Positions 24,500 to 32,086 of a stretch of DNA of 42,832 nucleotides are shown here, piece by piece; the first letter of the stretch is position 1, and each line of letters starts with the position of its first letter. The notes beneath the pieces were generated by a model. It had not been told where the DNA came from and made no database searches. It saw only the letters and a list, made by a program, of their open reading frames with translations. The position numbers and the translations under genes are program-made. Source of the stretch: Oscillospiraceae bacterium (GTDB lineage Bacteria > Bacillota > Clostridia > Oscillospirales > Ruminococcaceae). Location of the stretch: NCBI GenBank assembly GCA_009783695.1, contig WRCY01000015.1:1-42832 (forward strand), given 5' to 3'.

Positions 24500-25327
24500 T
24501 TAAACAGCCACGGGTATTTTTATTTTAAACTCATGGGTTTCATAATTCTCCAAAGCAAAATCATCCGCCTTGAACTTATAAAAATCCGAAACATCGGGGT
24601 TGATATGAAGCTTCGGTGCGGGGAGAGGCATTTTTGTTATAAGCTCTTTTACGAGCGGCACATGCCGGTCGTAGATATGAGCGTCTGCGATAACGTGAAT
24701 CAGCTCGCCCGCTTTAAGTCCGCTCACCTGTGCAAACATATGCAGAAGAACCGCATACTGGCAGACATTCCAGTTGTTAGCGACAAGAAAATCCTGCGAG
24801 CGCTGGTTGAGTATACCGTTTAATTTGCCTTGCGTGACATTGAGCGTAAGGCTGTACGCACAAGGGTATAAGCCCATTTCGTACAGGTCGGCGTGGTTGT
24901 AGATGTTGGTGATTATTCGCCTTGAGGCGGGATTGTGGTTTAAATCATAAAGTACGCGGTCAACCTGGTCAAACAGCCCCTCACTATACCTGTGTTTAAT
25001 ACCGAGCTGATAGCCGTAGGCCTTGCCGATACTGCCGTTCTCGTCCGCCCATTGATTCCATATCTTTGAGCCGAGCTCATTTATATTATTCGATTTCTTC
25101 TGCCAAATCCAGAGGATTTCGTCAATGCAGCTCTTGAACGCGGTTCTGCGCAGAGTCAGGGCGGGGAACTCGGCGGATAAATCGTAGCGGTTAATTATGC
25201 CGAATTTTTTTACGGTATGTGCGGGCGTGCCGTCCTCCCACCTGGGACGGACGCTCTGGTCAGTATCCCACACGCCGCTCAAAATATCACTGCAGTTTTC
25301 TATGAATAACAAATCCGCCTTGCTCAT
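24500..25327 (-). CDS. thyA: Thymidylate synthase ThyA
   Basis: 275 residues, folate-dependent ThyA type. Its features are the dUMP-binding Arg region (SRRIITNIYNHADLYEMGLYPCAYSL, with the catalytic Cys in YPCAY), QRSQDFLVANNWNVCQYAVLLHMFAQ, and HVIADAHIYDRH. The variant sequence around the active site (PCAYSL rather than PCHxxx, YDRH rather than YxNH) is of the clostridial branch. It makes dTMP from dUMP with methylene-tetrahydrofolate. Its ATG overlaps the stop of lysC by one base (TGATG), so it is translated together with aspartokinase. folA follows downstream. Confidence 0.95.
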   Translation of the reverse strand: MSKADLLFIENCSDILSGVWDTDQSVRPRWEDGTPAHTVKKFGIINRYDLSAEFPALTLRRTAFKSCIDEILWIWQKKSNNINELGSKIWNQWADENGSIGKAYGYQLGIKHRYSEGLFDQVDRVLYDLNHNPASRRIITNIYNHADLYEMGLYPCAYSLTLNVTQGKLNGILNQRSQDFLVANNWNVCQYAVLLHMFAQVSGLKAGELIHVIADAHIYDRHVPLVKELITKMPLPAPKLHINPDVSDFYKFKADDFALENYETHEFKIKIPVAV

Positions 25328-26649
25328 CAGCTTCCGTCCTCCGCAAGCATAAACATATCGTAGATAACCCGAATCGCCTGTTCAAAATCGTCCTCGTTCA
25401 CGCCGATGATGATATTGATTTCCGACGAACCCTGGTCGATTGTGCGCACGTTAATCTTATTATGAGCGAGTGCTGCAAAAATGCGCGCGGCGGTTCCGCG
25501 CCTCTCCCTCATTCCGCGCCCGACAACGGCAATAAGCGCAAGATTATGCTCAATATCCATGTGCCCCGGGCGGGCGACTTTAAGAATTAAATCGGGCAGG
25601 TTCGGGTGTTTTTCCAAAACACCGCTGCCCACGACAATCGACATGGTGTCAATGCCGGTCGGGATATGCTCGAAGTTCACGCCCTCGGTTTCAAACAGCG
25701 TCAAAATCCGCCGCAGGAATCCGATTTCATTGTTCATCTCGTCTTTCTCAATGTGAATGACGCTGAAGTTTTTTCTGCCTGCGATACCTGTAATAACCCG
25801 CGCGGGGTCGCTGTCGGCGCTCGGGGTAATCATTGTGCCGTGAGCACGGGGCTCGTTGGTATTTTTTATATTAATCGGAATTTTCGCCTCGCGCACGGGA
25901 AAGATTGCATCCTCGTGCAGAACGCCCGCTCCCATGTACGAGAGCTCGCGCAGTTCGCGGTAGGTGATTGTTTCGATGCCCGCGGGATTTTCCACAATGC
26001 GCGGGTCGGCGACAAGAAAGCCGGAAACGTCCGTCCAGTTCTCGTAAAGGCTCGCACCTATTGCTTTTGCGACGATTGAGCCTGTGAAGTCGCTTCCGCC
26101 GCGTGAGAATGTCTTGATAGTACCGCAGGGCTTTGCGCCGTAGAAGCCGGGCAGAACAGCGCGCTTATAACCGCCGAGAATCATCGAAAGCGACGCGTCC
26201 GTGAGGTCGGCGTCGAAAGTCCCGTCGGGTTTGAAATGCACGGCTTTGGCTGCGTCCACAAAGTCGTAACCTATAAAATTCGCGAGAATTAAACCGCTCA
26301 GGTATTCGCCGCGGCTTGCGGCGTAATCTCTGCCGCTTTTCTTTTTAAAACTTTCGATTATCCTGTCATATTCGCCGTCAAGACTGATTGTAAGCTCTAA
26401 GTCCGATATAATCTCGTTAAATCGGGCGGCAATCGGGCGGAATTCCTTTAGGGCGTCGCCGCCTCCGAGAACCGCGTCGTAGCAGGCGTAAAGCATATCT
26501 GTGACCTTTGTGTCCGCGCCGAAGCGCTTGCCGGGGGCTGAAGGAACCACGTACCGCCTATGCTTGTCGCTATGAATAATCTCTGCAACTTTTCTGAACT
26601 GGTTAGCGTCAGCGAGCGAGCTGCCGCCGAATTTTACTACTTTTGCCAA
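25327..26649 (-). CDS. lysC: Aspartate kinase
   Basis: 440 residues. The N-terminal kinase domain begins with KVVKFGGSSLADANQF and contains FSRGGSDFTGSIVAKAI and the TYRELRELSYMGAGVLHEDA segment. Two C-terminal ACT regulatory domains follow (about 300-440; VIHIEKDEMNNEIGFLRRIL and LIAVVGRGMRERRGTAARIFAALAHNKINVRTIDQGSSEINIIIGV). It catalyses the first step of Lys/Thr/Met and diaminopimelate synthesis and is normally feedback-inhibited through the ACT domains. Pairing with thyA in a one-base-overlap unit is unusual. Confidence 0.95.
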   Translation of the reverse strand: MAKVVKFGGSSLADANQFRKVAEIIHSDKHRRYVVPSAPGKRFGADTKVTDMLYACYDAVLGGGDALKEFRPIAARFNEIISDLELTISLDGEYDRIIESFKKKSGRDYAASRGEYLSGLILANFIGYDFVDAAKAVHFKPDGTFDADLTDASLSMILGGYKRAVLPGFYGAKPCGTIKTFSRGGSDFTGSIVAKAIGASLYENWTDVSGFLVADPRIVENPAGIETITYRELRELSYMGAGVLHEDAIFPVREAKIPINIKNTNEPRAHGTMITPSADSDPARVITGIAGRKNFSVIHIEKDEMNNEIGFLRRILTLFETEGVNFEHIPTGIDTMSIVVGSGVLEKHPNLPDLILKVARPGHMDIEHNLALIAVVGRGMRERRGTAARIFAALAHNKINVRTIDQGSSEINIIIGVNEDDFEQAIRVIYDMFMLAEDGS

Positions 26650-26673
26650 TATATTCTCCTCCGCTAATGTTTA

Positions 26674-27456
26674 TTAGTCGTCAATCGCTCTTAAAAATTC
26701 AACCCATTCATCATAAATTGAAATCTCATCTTTACCAAACGCTTCATTAAAATTATTTGTTTCAGCAAGAATCAGCACATTATCCCAACCATATATTTTG
26801 TCAAGATATTCAATATAAGTATATGAAAATGGATAACCGCCGATATTTGAAAATGTAATCGGATTTGACACCCTCGTTTGTTTTAACGTCGGGATATGCC
26901 ATTGTAACGGATTAAATCCCCATTCCTGCGGATTCTGGTTTGACAAATACCCCGCAAGCCCCTCGTTAATCCATAATGGCATATTACTGTTCAGCACATA
27001 GTTGTATGCGTGTATTATTTCATGCACAGAAGTTTCATATTTAATGCTGTCGTAACTATGCATACCGGGGTCAACAGGCGAGGTCAGCATTGCTCTCGTA
27101 CCGCGGTTGTCACCGACATACCAGTCCAAATTTAAAAGCAGCGCTGTTAATCCATACTTTTTAGTTTGGAAAGTCTTTTGACTATCATAAATATACAAAT
27201 CAACGCCTTGCGGCAATTCAAATCCAAGTGCGCGGGCAACGCGTTCGCTTTCGACCTCAACCCATTCAAAAACGTCCCTTGCCGCCGCTTCTTCTTTCTC
27301 GTAATATACCGTTATCCATTCCCCGTCAATCGATTTCATGTCACTTGTTTTAAGACTTAAAGTCGGAATAAAACTCAATATGAACAGTAAAATCAAACTG
27401 CCTGTTGAAAACAATATTATTTTTAACAGCTTCTTTTTGGTTTTCTTTTTTTCCAT
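26674..27456 (-). CDS. Membrane-anchored putative zinc metallopeptidase
   Basis: 260 residues from the ATG at 27456, preceded by AGGAAG. A frame extending to a TTG at 27528 runs into the -35 box and is rejected. A Lys-rich N-terminus and one membrane helix (LLKIILFSTGSLILLFILSFI) anchor it. The external domain has HEIIH and, 15 residues after the second His, NEG (LWINEGLAGYLS), the zinc site of a gluzincin-type peptidase (Peptidase_MA-like). The substrate is unknown. Its codons are richer in A/T than its neighbours, which hints at a different origin. Confidence 0.78.
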   Translation of the reverse strand: MEKKKTKKKLLKIILFSTGSLILLFILSFIPTLSLKTSDMKSIDGEWITVYYEKEEAAARDVFEWVEVESERVARALGFELPQGVDLYIYDSQKTFQTKKYGLTALLLNLDWYVGDNRGTRAMLTSPVDPGMHSYDSIKYETSVHEIIHAYNYVLNSNMPLWINEGLAGYLSNQNPQEWGFNPLQWHIPTLKQTRVSNPITFSNIGGYPFSYTYIEYLDKIYGWDNVLILAETNNFNEAFGKDEISIYDEWVEFLRAIDD

Positions 27457-27470
27457 ATAACTTCCTATAA

Positions 27471-27519
27471 TATAAATTCTATCACTCCCGGCAGTATAAA
27501 TTATATCACATCCGGCAGT
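27471..27519 (-). repeat. Direct repeat in the metallopeptidase promoter
   Basis: Two copies of about 24 bases, ACTGCCGG..GTGATA.AATTTATA, lie head-to-tail at 27519-27495 and 27494-27471. The first covers the -10 box and the second the transcription start, as expected of a repressor operator pair. The regulator is unknown. Confidence 0.5.
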
Positions 27520-27528
27520 TTTTGGCAA
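27500..27528 (-). promoter_or_regulatory. Promoter of the metallopeptidase gene
   Basis: TTGCCA (27528-27523), 17-base spacer, TATAAT (27505-27500) on the minus strand. It separates this gene from rnr, whose stop is only a few bases upstream. Confidence 0.75.
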
Positions 27529-27532
27529 GTCT

Positions 27533-29623
27533 TTAAATTACAGCAAAATCAATCATACCCAGCGCGACGTTTGCGTTCTCACAGCGGACACGAACCCTGT
27601 CGCCGAGCGCGTACCGCTTGCCGGAAAGCTGCTCGGTAAGGCTGATGTTGTCGTCAGCGGCAAGGACGCCCAGGCTCTCGCCGCTCACCCGTCCCTCGAC
27701 TGTATTGGGCAGCATAACGAAAAAGCCGCTCTGCGTAACGCCCGAGATAATCCCGTCAAACTCCCCGCCGATATGTTCCTGCATATATTCCGCCATGAAA
27801 AACTTTTCGCAGTCGCGCTCGGCATTGACAGCGCGCAGCTCGGCGTGCGAGGATTTAATTCCCGCTTCATGAACGAACTTATTATACCGCTTCGCGACAG
27901 CCGATTTATCATTATTTCTAATATAATCGCTCAGGATTCTATGAATGATTAAATCGGGATAACGCCGGATAGGCGAGGTGAAATGCGCGTATTCCTTCAT
28001 CACGAGCCCGAAGTGACCCAGAGGCTCGTCCGAATATTTTGCCTTCATCATCGCGCGGAGCACGAGCGTGTTTATAATCCCCGCCTTTTCCGTGCCTCGC
28101 GCCTTTTCGATAATCCCTGCAAGGTCGGAAGCCCCCCGGCCTTTTAAAACATATTCTGCGCCGATTACAGCGAGGGTGTCCCGCAGTCCGTCAAGCTTTT
28201 CAACAGTCGGCGCCTCGTGAACGCGGTAAACAAAAGGAATGGCGGCTTCCATTGCAAGCTTTGCCGCACAGTTGTTCGCTGCGAGCATGAATTCCTCAAT
28301 TATGTTTTCGGAAACGCCGCCCTCGCGCTTTTTAACGTCGATGCATTTGCCGCTCTCGTCGCAGATAATTTTAGTTTCAGAGGTTTCAATGAACGGCGCG
28401 CCTCTGTCTTTGCGGTTTTGCCTGAGTTTTTCAGAAAGCTCCCGCATGAGCGGCAGACTGTCCGCAACCTCTGCATATTTTTCGTTCCTTTCGCCGGCAA
28501 GGATTGCGTTGATTTCCGAATAAACGCCCTGCAGGCGTGATTTTATTACGGTTTTCTCAAACTTGAAAGAGGTGATTTCGCCGCTGCCTTTCAGTTCCAT
28601 CAGGCATGAGAACGCGAGCCGGTCGGTTTTCGGGTTGAGTGAACAGATGCCGTTGGAAAGCTCTTTCGGCAGCATCGGCACTACCAAATCTGCGATATAA
28701 ACGCTTGTCCCGCGTTCGAGCGCGTCCTTGTCCAAGGCGCTGTTTTTTAGCACGTAATGCGAAACGTCCGCGATATGCACGCCGAGCTTATAACCTGTTT
28801 TAGTTTTTTCGATGCTGATTGCGTCGTCGATATCCTTGGTGTCTGCACCGTCGATGGTGAAGATGATTTCATCGCGCAAATCCAGACGGGATACGATTTC
28901 GGATTCCGATATTCCTTTGTCGGAGATGATTTTTGCGCTGTCCTTTGCTTCTTTTGAGAATTCAACGGGTATGTTTTTCTCGTCGATATACGCGCTCACG
29001 CAAACCCGCGCACTGCTTGCGTTTCCGTAGACGGACGTTATGTTTGCGGTATGTTCGCTATGCCGCTCGCCGCGTTCAGACAGCGAAAAGCTGACCTTAT
29101 CGCCCTCGCGCGGCTTAAAGCCGCCGTAGCCGCGGATTTCAATCGGCTCGCCCGAGAAGCTGCCGGGCAGAATGAAAAGCCCGCCGCCCTCCTTGACAAT
29201 CATACCCGTAAGGGTGTTTTTGCTATGCTCCTCGACAAGCACGACCTCCGCACCGGCACTTAGATTTTCGCCGCGCTCGCGGCTGGTGACCCGCGCAATC
29301 ACGATGTCGCCGGGCACGCTGCCGAGCAGCTTCTTGCCGGGGACGAAGAATTCTTCGCCGACTTCAAGGCATTTTATAAAACCGTGCGCCTTAAAAACCC
29401 GCATTACTTCTGCTTTGAAAAAGTCTTTTCCCGCCAGCTTCCAGCCTCTTTTACACTGGCTGATAAGTCCTTTGCGCGACAAATCGTTCAGCGCGGGTTT
29501 AAGCTCGGTAGTTTTTTTCGCGCCGGTGTTTTTCATAAGAGCTGAAGAATTAAGCGGTTTATCTGCGCTGTAAAGCGTGCGGATTATTTTGTCGGTGAAT
29601 CTTTTTTTCATATCTATTTTCAT
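27533..29623 (-). CDS. rnr: Ribonuclease R
   Basis: 696 residues. It has an N-terminal winged-helix part (about 1-65), cold-shock-like OB domains (to about 230), the RNB catalytic domain with the metal-binding TIDGADTKDIDDAISIE and IADVSHYV, and a C-terminal S1 domain (GGEFDGIISGVTQSGFFVMLPNTVEGRVS). It is a 3'-5' exoribonuclease for structured RNA, including trans-translation clean-up. In Firmicutes rnr usually follows secG directly; here the gap of about 550 bp holds the hairpin island. The N-terminal MKIDM comes from the leader element's ATG. Confidence 0.96.
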   Translation of the reverse strand: MKIDMKKRFTDKIIRTLYSADKPLNSSALMKNTGAKKTTELKPALNDLSRKGLISQCKRGWKLAGKDFFKAEVMRVFKAHGFIKCLEVGEEFFVPGKKLLGSVPGDIVIARVTSRERGENLSAGAEVVLVEEHSKNTLTGMIVKEGGGLFILPGSFSGEPIEIRGYGGFKPREGDKVSFSLSERGERHSEHTANITSVYGNASSARVCVSAYIDEKNIPVEFSKEAKDSAKIISDKGISESEIVSRLDLRDEIIFTIDGADTKDIDDAISIEKTKTGYKLGVHIADVSHYVLKNSALDKDALERGTSVYIADLVVPMLPKELSNGICSLNPKTDRLAFSCLMELKGSGEITSFKFEKTVIKSRLQGVYSEINAILAGERNEKYAEVADSLPLMRELSEKLRQNRKDRGAPFIETSETKIICDESGKCIDVKKREGGVSENIIEEFMLAANNCAAKLAMEAAIPFVYRVHEAPTVEKLDGLRDTLAVIGAEYVLKGRGASDLAGIIEKARGTEKAGIINTLVLRAMMKAKYSDEPLGHFGLVMKEYAHFTSPIRRYPDLIIHRILSDYIRNNDKSAVAKRYNKFVHEAGIKSSHAELRAVNAERDCEKFFMAEYMQEHIGGEFDGIISGVTQSGFFVMLPNTVEGRVSGESLGVLAADDNISLTEQLSGKRYALGDRVRVRCENANVALGMIDFAVI

Positions 29624-29695
29624 TAAGTCCTTTCTTCATAAATGAATCATGAAAATAACACTTTCTCCGATTCAATTGTTTTATTTTCAAACTTA
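29621..29695 (-). promoter_or_regulatory. Hairpin-SD leader element, copy J (before rnr)
   Basis: On the minus strand: AAAACAATTGAATCGG, core GAAAGTGTTATTTTC, ATGATTCATTTATG, then AAGAAAGGACTTAATG. Outer arms GAATC/GATTC pair perfectly, where other copies have ATC/GAT. Confidence 0.85.
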
Positions 29696-29705
29696 TGTTC
29701 CTTTT

Positions 29706-30053
29706 TATATAGTCGTTTAACTTAAAAAGCATGAAATGCTTTTTAAGTTCGATGCGCTTTGCGCATCGGTTGGCTCTGCCGACAAACGCCGCATGAAATC
29801 GTAACTTCCGCACCTGCGGCGCGGTATTCGCCCAGCGAGCGAATGTAAGAAACAGCTTTGCTGTTTCTTACGTTAAATGATTATAATAAATTAATTTCAA
29901 AAATGCTTCGGCATTTTTCAAGATGCGGCATTTGCCGCATAAGCCGCGAAGCGGCTTAATTCGACTGCATAGCCGATTGCGCGCCTACGGTGCGTCAGAA
30001 AACGAGTTTGCTGTGAAAAATGCGAAGCATTTTTCAAGTTAATCGGCTATATA
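29706..30053. repeat. Palindrome island with terminal inverted repeats, between secG and rnr
   Basis: A 348-bp non-coding block. Imperfect terminal inverted repeats (TATATAG.CG.TTAACTT, 29706-29730 and 30029-30053) enclose about a dozen short hairpins, nearly back to back. They include 29719-29749 (14-bp stem, GAA loop), 29750-29768 (8 bp, TTT), 29845-29871 (12 bp, TTT), 29899-29918, 29923-29940, 29941-29957 (7 bp, GAA) and 30014-30036 (10 bp, GAA). ATAGCCGATT (29969) also pairs with AATCGGCTAT (30041). No credible gene is present. It may be a non-autonomous mobile element or a structured RNA. Confidence 0.75.
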
Positions 30054-30133
30054 ACAAATGTAATAAGTTTTGTGGTTTGCCCGGCCGTCTGTGACGGAAG
30101 AGCGGGTAAAAAGCGTGCGGTTCTTATAAAAAT

Positions 30134-30162
30134 ACGGGCATAACTGTAAAAGCTACGCCCGT
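30134..30162 (-). terminator. Terminator of secG
   Basis: On the minus strand ACGGGC...GCCCGT is followed by ATTTTTAT. The other strand also has a T-rich tail, so it could work both ways. It separates secG from the hairpin island and rnr. Confidence 0.65.
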
Positions 30163-30178
30163 TTGTTTTTGATTTGCT

Positions 30179-30574
30179 TTAGTCATGGTCGCAGTCGTCA
30201 CTGTGGATATGCCCGTTCTCCGCTTCAAATGAGTCTGCAAGGAAAGCGTCCCAGTCAAAATCGTCCATATCGGCCGGAAGCTCAATCCCCGTGCCGGAAT
30301 CGCCGGGAGCATCGCTTGCGCCGCCTCTGAAGTAAATCGCGAAAACGTTCACCACAAGAGTAACGATGAAGAACAGGATTGCTGCCGTTCTGGTTGCCTT
30401 TGCGAGCCGGGCTTCCTTGGAGCGGCCTGAATTCTTCTGATAGAAGCTGTCGCCGCCGCCGCCCGTGAGCGTTTGCGACATGCCTTTCTTTGAATCCTGC
30501 ATGAGCACCATAACTATTATGAAGATGCAGGATAATATTAAGCAAATTGCGCTTACAATTTCAAGAGTTCCCAT
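30179..30574 (-). CDS. secG: Preprotein translocase subunit SecG
   Basis: 131 residues. The SecG core is clear: first membrane helix (IVSAICLILSCIFIIVMVLMQDSKKG), the glycine loop (LTGGGGDSFYQKN), and a second helix (AILFFIVTLVVNVFAIYF). SecG assists the SecYE channel. Usual SecG proteins end near residue 75-80. This one has about 45 more residues, very acidic and ending in HIHSDDCDHD, which could bind a metal ion. A GAGG precedes the ATG. Confidence 0.93.
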   Translation of the reverse strand: MGTLEIVSAICLILSCIFIIVMVLMQDSKKGMSQTLTGGGGDSFYQKNSGRSKEARLAKATRTAAILFFIVTLVVNVFAIYFRGGASDAPGDSGTGIELPADMDDFDWDAFLADSFEAENGHIHSDDCDHD

Positions 30575-30695
30575 ATTTTACCTCATTCCTTTACGATATT
30601 GAGAAGATACAAGAATTGTTTTCTTCTCATAATAGATGTCATTTTATGTTTAAAATACCGTTCCTTTTTTACCGTTAATTGTTGACACGAAGTTC

Positions 30696-30724
30696 ATTAT
30701 AGCATAAAGTGGTTGACTTGTCAA
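30696..30724 (-). promoter_or_regulatory. Promoter of secG
   Basis: TTGACA (30724-30719), 17 bases, TATAAT (30701-30696) on the minus strand. Its -35 box abuts the -35 box of the divergent udk promoter. Confidence 0.8.
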
Positions 30725-30741
30725 TACCTTTATGTTAAAAT
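30713..30741 (+). promoter_or_regulatory. Promoter of the uridine-kinase-like gene
   Basis: TTGACT (30713-30718), 17 bases, TAAAAT (30736-30741). Transcription near 30748 would include leader-element copy K and the 161-bp insert in the 5' leader. Confidence 0.75.
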
Positions 30742-30770
30742 AATAGGGAATGAATTTTTCTTAGCATTTA

Positions 30771-30838
30771 AAGTTTAAAATAAAAATCGTACTAAGGAAA
30801 ACGTTGTTTTCATTTCGGTTTTGTAATGAAAGGACTTA
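30771..30838 (+). promoter_or_regulatory. Hairpin-SD leader element, copy K, interrupted
   Basis: AAAATCGTAC, core GGAAAACGTTGTTTTC, TTTCGGTTTTG, then AATGAAAGGACTTA, where it breaks off at 30838. AAAATCG and CGGTTTT pair (one G-U). Its start-codon side resumes after the insert near 31002. Confidence 0.8.
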
Positions 30839-30999
30839 GGCACCCTCCGAAAACCTCCGCCGCACTATCGCAGCACAGCTTTATCCGTTATTCTGTACAA
30901 AAATACTCGTTAATACACAAAGCATTACCTGCGTTTTTTGTGCAGAAGCGCGAACAAATCTGCACCACGCTAATACAGCGTAGGTTTTCGGAGGGTGCC
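30839..30999. mobile_element. 161-bp inverted-repeat element inserted in leader copy K
   Basis: The ends carry a perfect 18-bp inverted repeat (GGCACCCTCCGAAAACCT at 30839 and its complement ending at 30999), flanked by TTA on both sides. No coding capacity is present. The right end contains GGAGGG. It has the form of a MITE. It separates the Shine-Dalgarno of the leader element from the udk start codon. Confidence 0.7.
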
Positions 31000-31012
31000 T
31001 TACTTAATAATT

Positions 31013-31924
31013 ATGAGAATTATACCTATTAAAAGCATAAATAAGAACGCGGCTGAACCCGAGGGCTTCGTTAATTTTTCCGAGGAGGAGTATCGTCTTG
31101 GGATTGTCGATGCCGCGCTCGGCGTTATAAAGGCAAACAAGAGCGGCGAAAGGCCGATTGTACTGATTACAGGCCCGTCGGGCTCGGGTAAAACCGTTAC
31201 CGCTCACAGGCTCCGCGCGGAGCTTTGCGCTCTCGGCGCGCCGACGCATATAATATCGATGGATAACTATTTCAAGCCGCTGAAAGGCGGCACGGACGGC
31301 GTTGACCTTGAATCGCCCGACCGCGTTGACAGCGGGCTTTTCGCACAGCAGGCGCAAAAAATACTCAGCGGCCGGGAGGTTGTGCTGCCGGTTTTCGATT
31401 TTACGAAGCAAGACAGAGGCTGGGGTAAAAAGTTCAGGCGGGCAGAAAATGAAATCATCATTTTCGAGGGTATACATATGCTTAATCCTGCTGTTTCCGG
31501 CTGTCTGGCGGGGAACGCGAGTTCGGTGTATGTAAGTGTCCGTACGAGGCTCAAAAGCGCGCTCGGTCATTCGCTTCATCCCTCGAAAATAAGACTTATG
31601 CGGCGTTTTGTGCGGGACAAGCTGTTCAGGGCGCGCACGTTCTTCCAGACTATGGAGCATTTCAATAACGTTCAGCGCGGCGAAAAGCTTTATATAATGC
31701 CTTACAAAAAGTATGCGGAGTTTGATATAGACACGTTTGTGCCGTATGAAACCAATGTTTACAGGAAGCACATTTTCACCGAGCTTGCCGCTGCAAAGAA
31801 TAAAAATAATTTCATCTACGAACTGCTGATGTTTTTGGAGGAACTGGAAGATGTTGACGATAAGTTTGTGCCGGAAGAATCGCTTGTGCGGGAGTTTATC
31901 GGCGGAAATACTTTAATGTATTAA
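31013..31924 (+). CDS. Uridine kinase-like P-loop kinase
   Basis: 303 residues from the ATG at 31013. Removal of the 161-bp insert would put AAAGGA 10-15 bases before this ATG. A GTG at 30995, inside the insert's right end, is an alternative start. Walker A (GPSGSGKT), the uridine-kinase/PRK lid and substrate segments (ISMDNYFKPLKGGTDGVDLESPDRVD and ENEIIIFEGIHMLNP) are present. Family members phosphorylate uridine/cytidine or related nucleosides. It is longer than E. coli Udk (about 210) because of an N-terminal extension and a C-terminal domain, as in the Firmicutes variant with that architecture. No neighbour explains its substrate. Confidence 0.85.
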   Translation: MRIIPIKSINKNAAEPEGFVNFSEEEYRLGIVDAALGVIKANKSGERPIVLITGPSGSGKTVTAHRLRAELCALGAPTHIISMDNYFKPLKGGTDGVDLESPDRVDSGLFAQQAQKILSGREVVLPVFDFTKQDRGWGKKFRRAENEIIIFEGIHMLNPAVSGCLAGNASSVYVSVRTRLKSALGHSLHPSKIRLMRRFVRDKLFRARTFFQTMEHFNNVQRGEKLYIMPYKKYAEFDIDTFVPYETNVYRKHIFTELAAAKNKNNFIYELLMFLEELEDVDDKFVPEESLVREFIGGNTLMY

Positions 31925-31954
31925 ATTGTTTGAAAAAACGGAATATTTTTTTAC

Positions 31955-31983
31955 TTGAAAAAGTGCGAAACTTGTCGTATAAT
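31955..31983 (+). promoter_or_regulatory. Promoter of the CoA-dehydratase-activase-like gene
   Basis: TTGAAA (31955-31960), 17 bases, TATAAT (31978-31983). The leader RNA from about 31990 would carry element L and a 161-bp insert. Confidence 0.75.
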
Positions 31984-32013
31984 GACATTGTATATAAAAC
32001 AAAAATTGAAGAG

Positions 32014-32086
32014 TTAGTTTAAAAATAAACACAATTGAATCGGGGAAAACATTGTTTTCATTGTTCGTTTGTGAAGAAAGGACTTA
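32014..32086 (+). promoter_or_regulatory. Hairpin-SD leader element, copy L, interrupted
   Basis: AAACACAATTGAATC, core GGGGAAAACATTGTTTTC, ATTGTTCGTTTG, then GTGAAGAAAGGACTTA, broken at 32086. Arms AAAC/GTTT and CAA/TTG pair. The missing TTAATG part is found at 32248-32253 after the insert. Confidence 0.85.

Noticed and set aside
27457-27528. TTG start giving a 284-residue metallopeptidase
   Set aside because: The TTG is part of the -35 box, and AGGAAG supports the ATG at 27456.
29559-29813. 84-codon frame across the rnr leader and the hairpin island
   Set aside because: It runs through palindromes and the leader element; the composition is not coding.
29700-30120. tmRNA or other known RNA gene next to rnr
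   Set aside because: No tRNA-like ends or tag frame can be drawn; the sequence is a run of independent hairpins.
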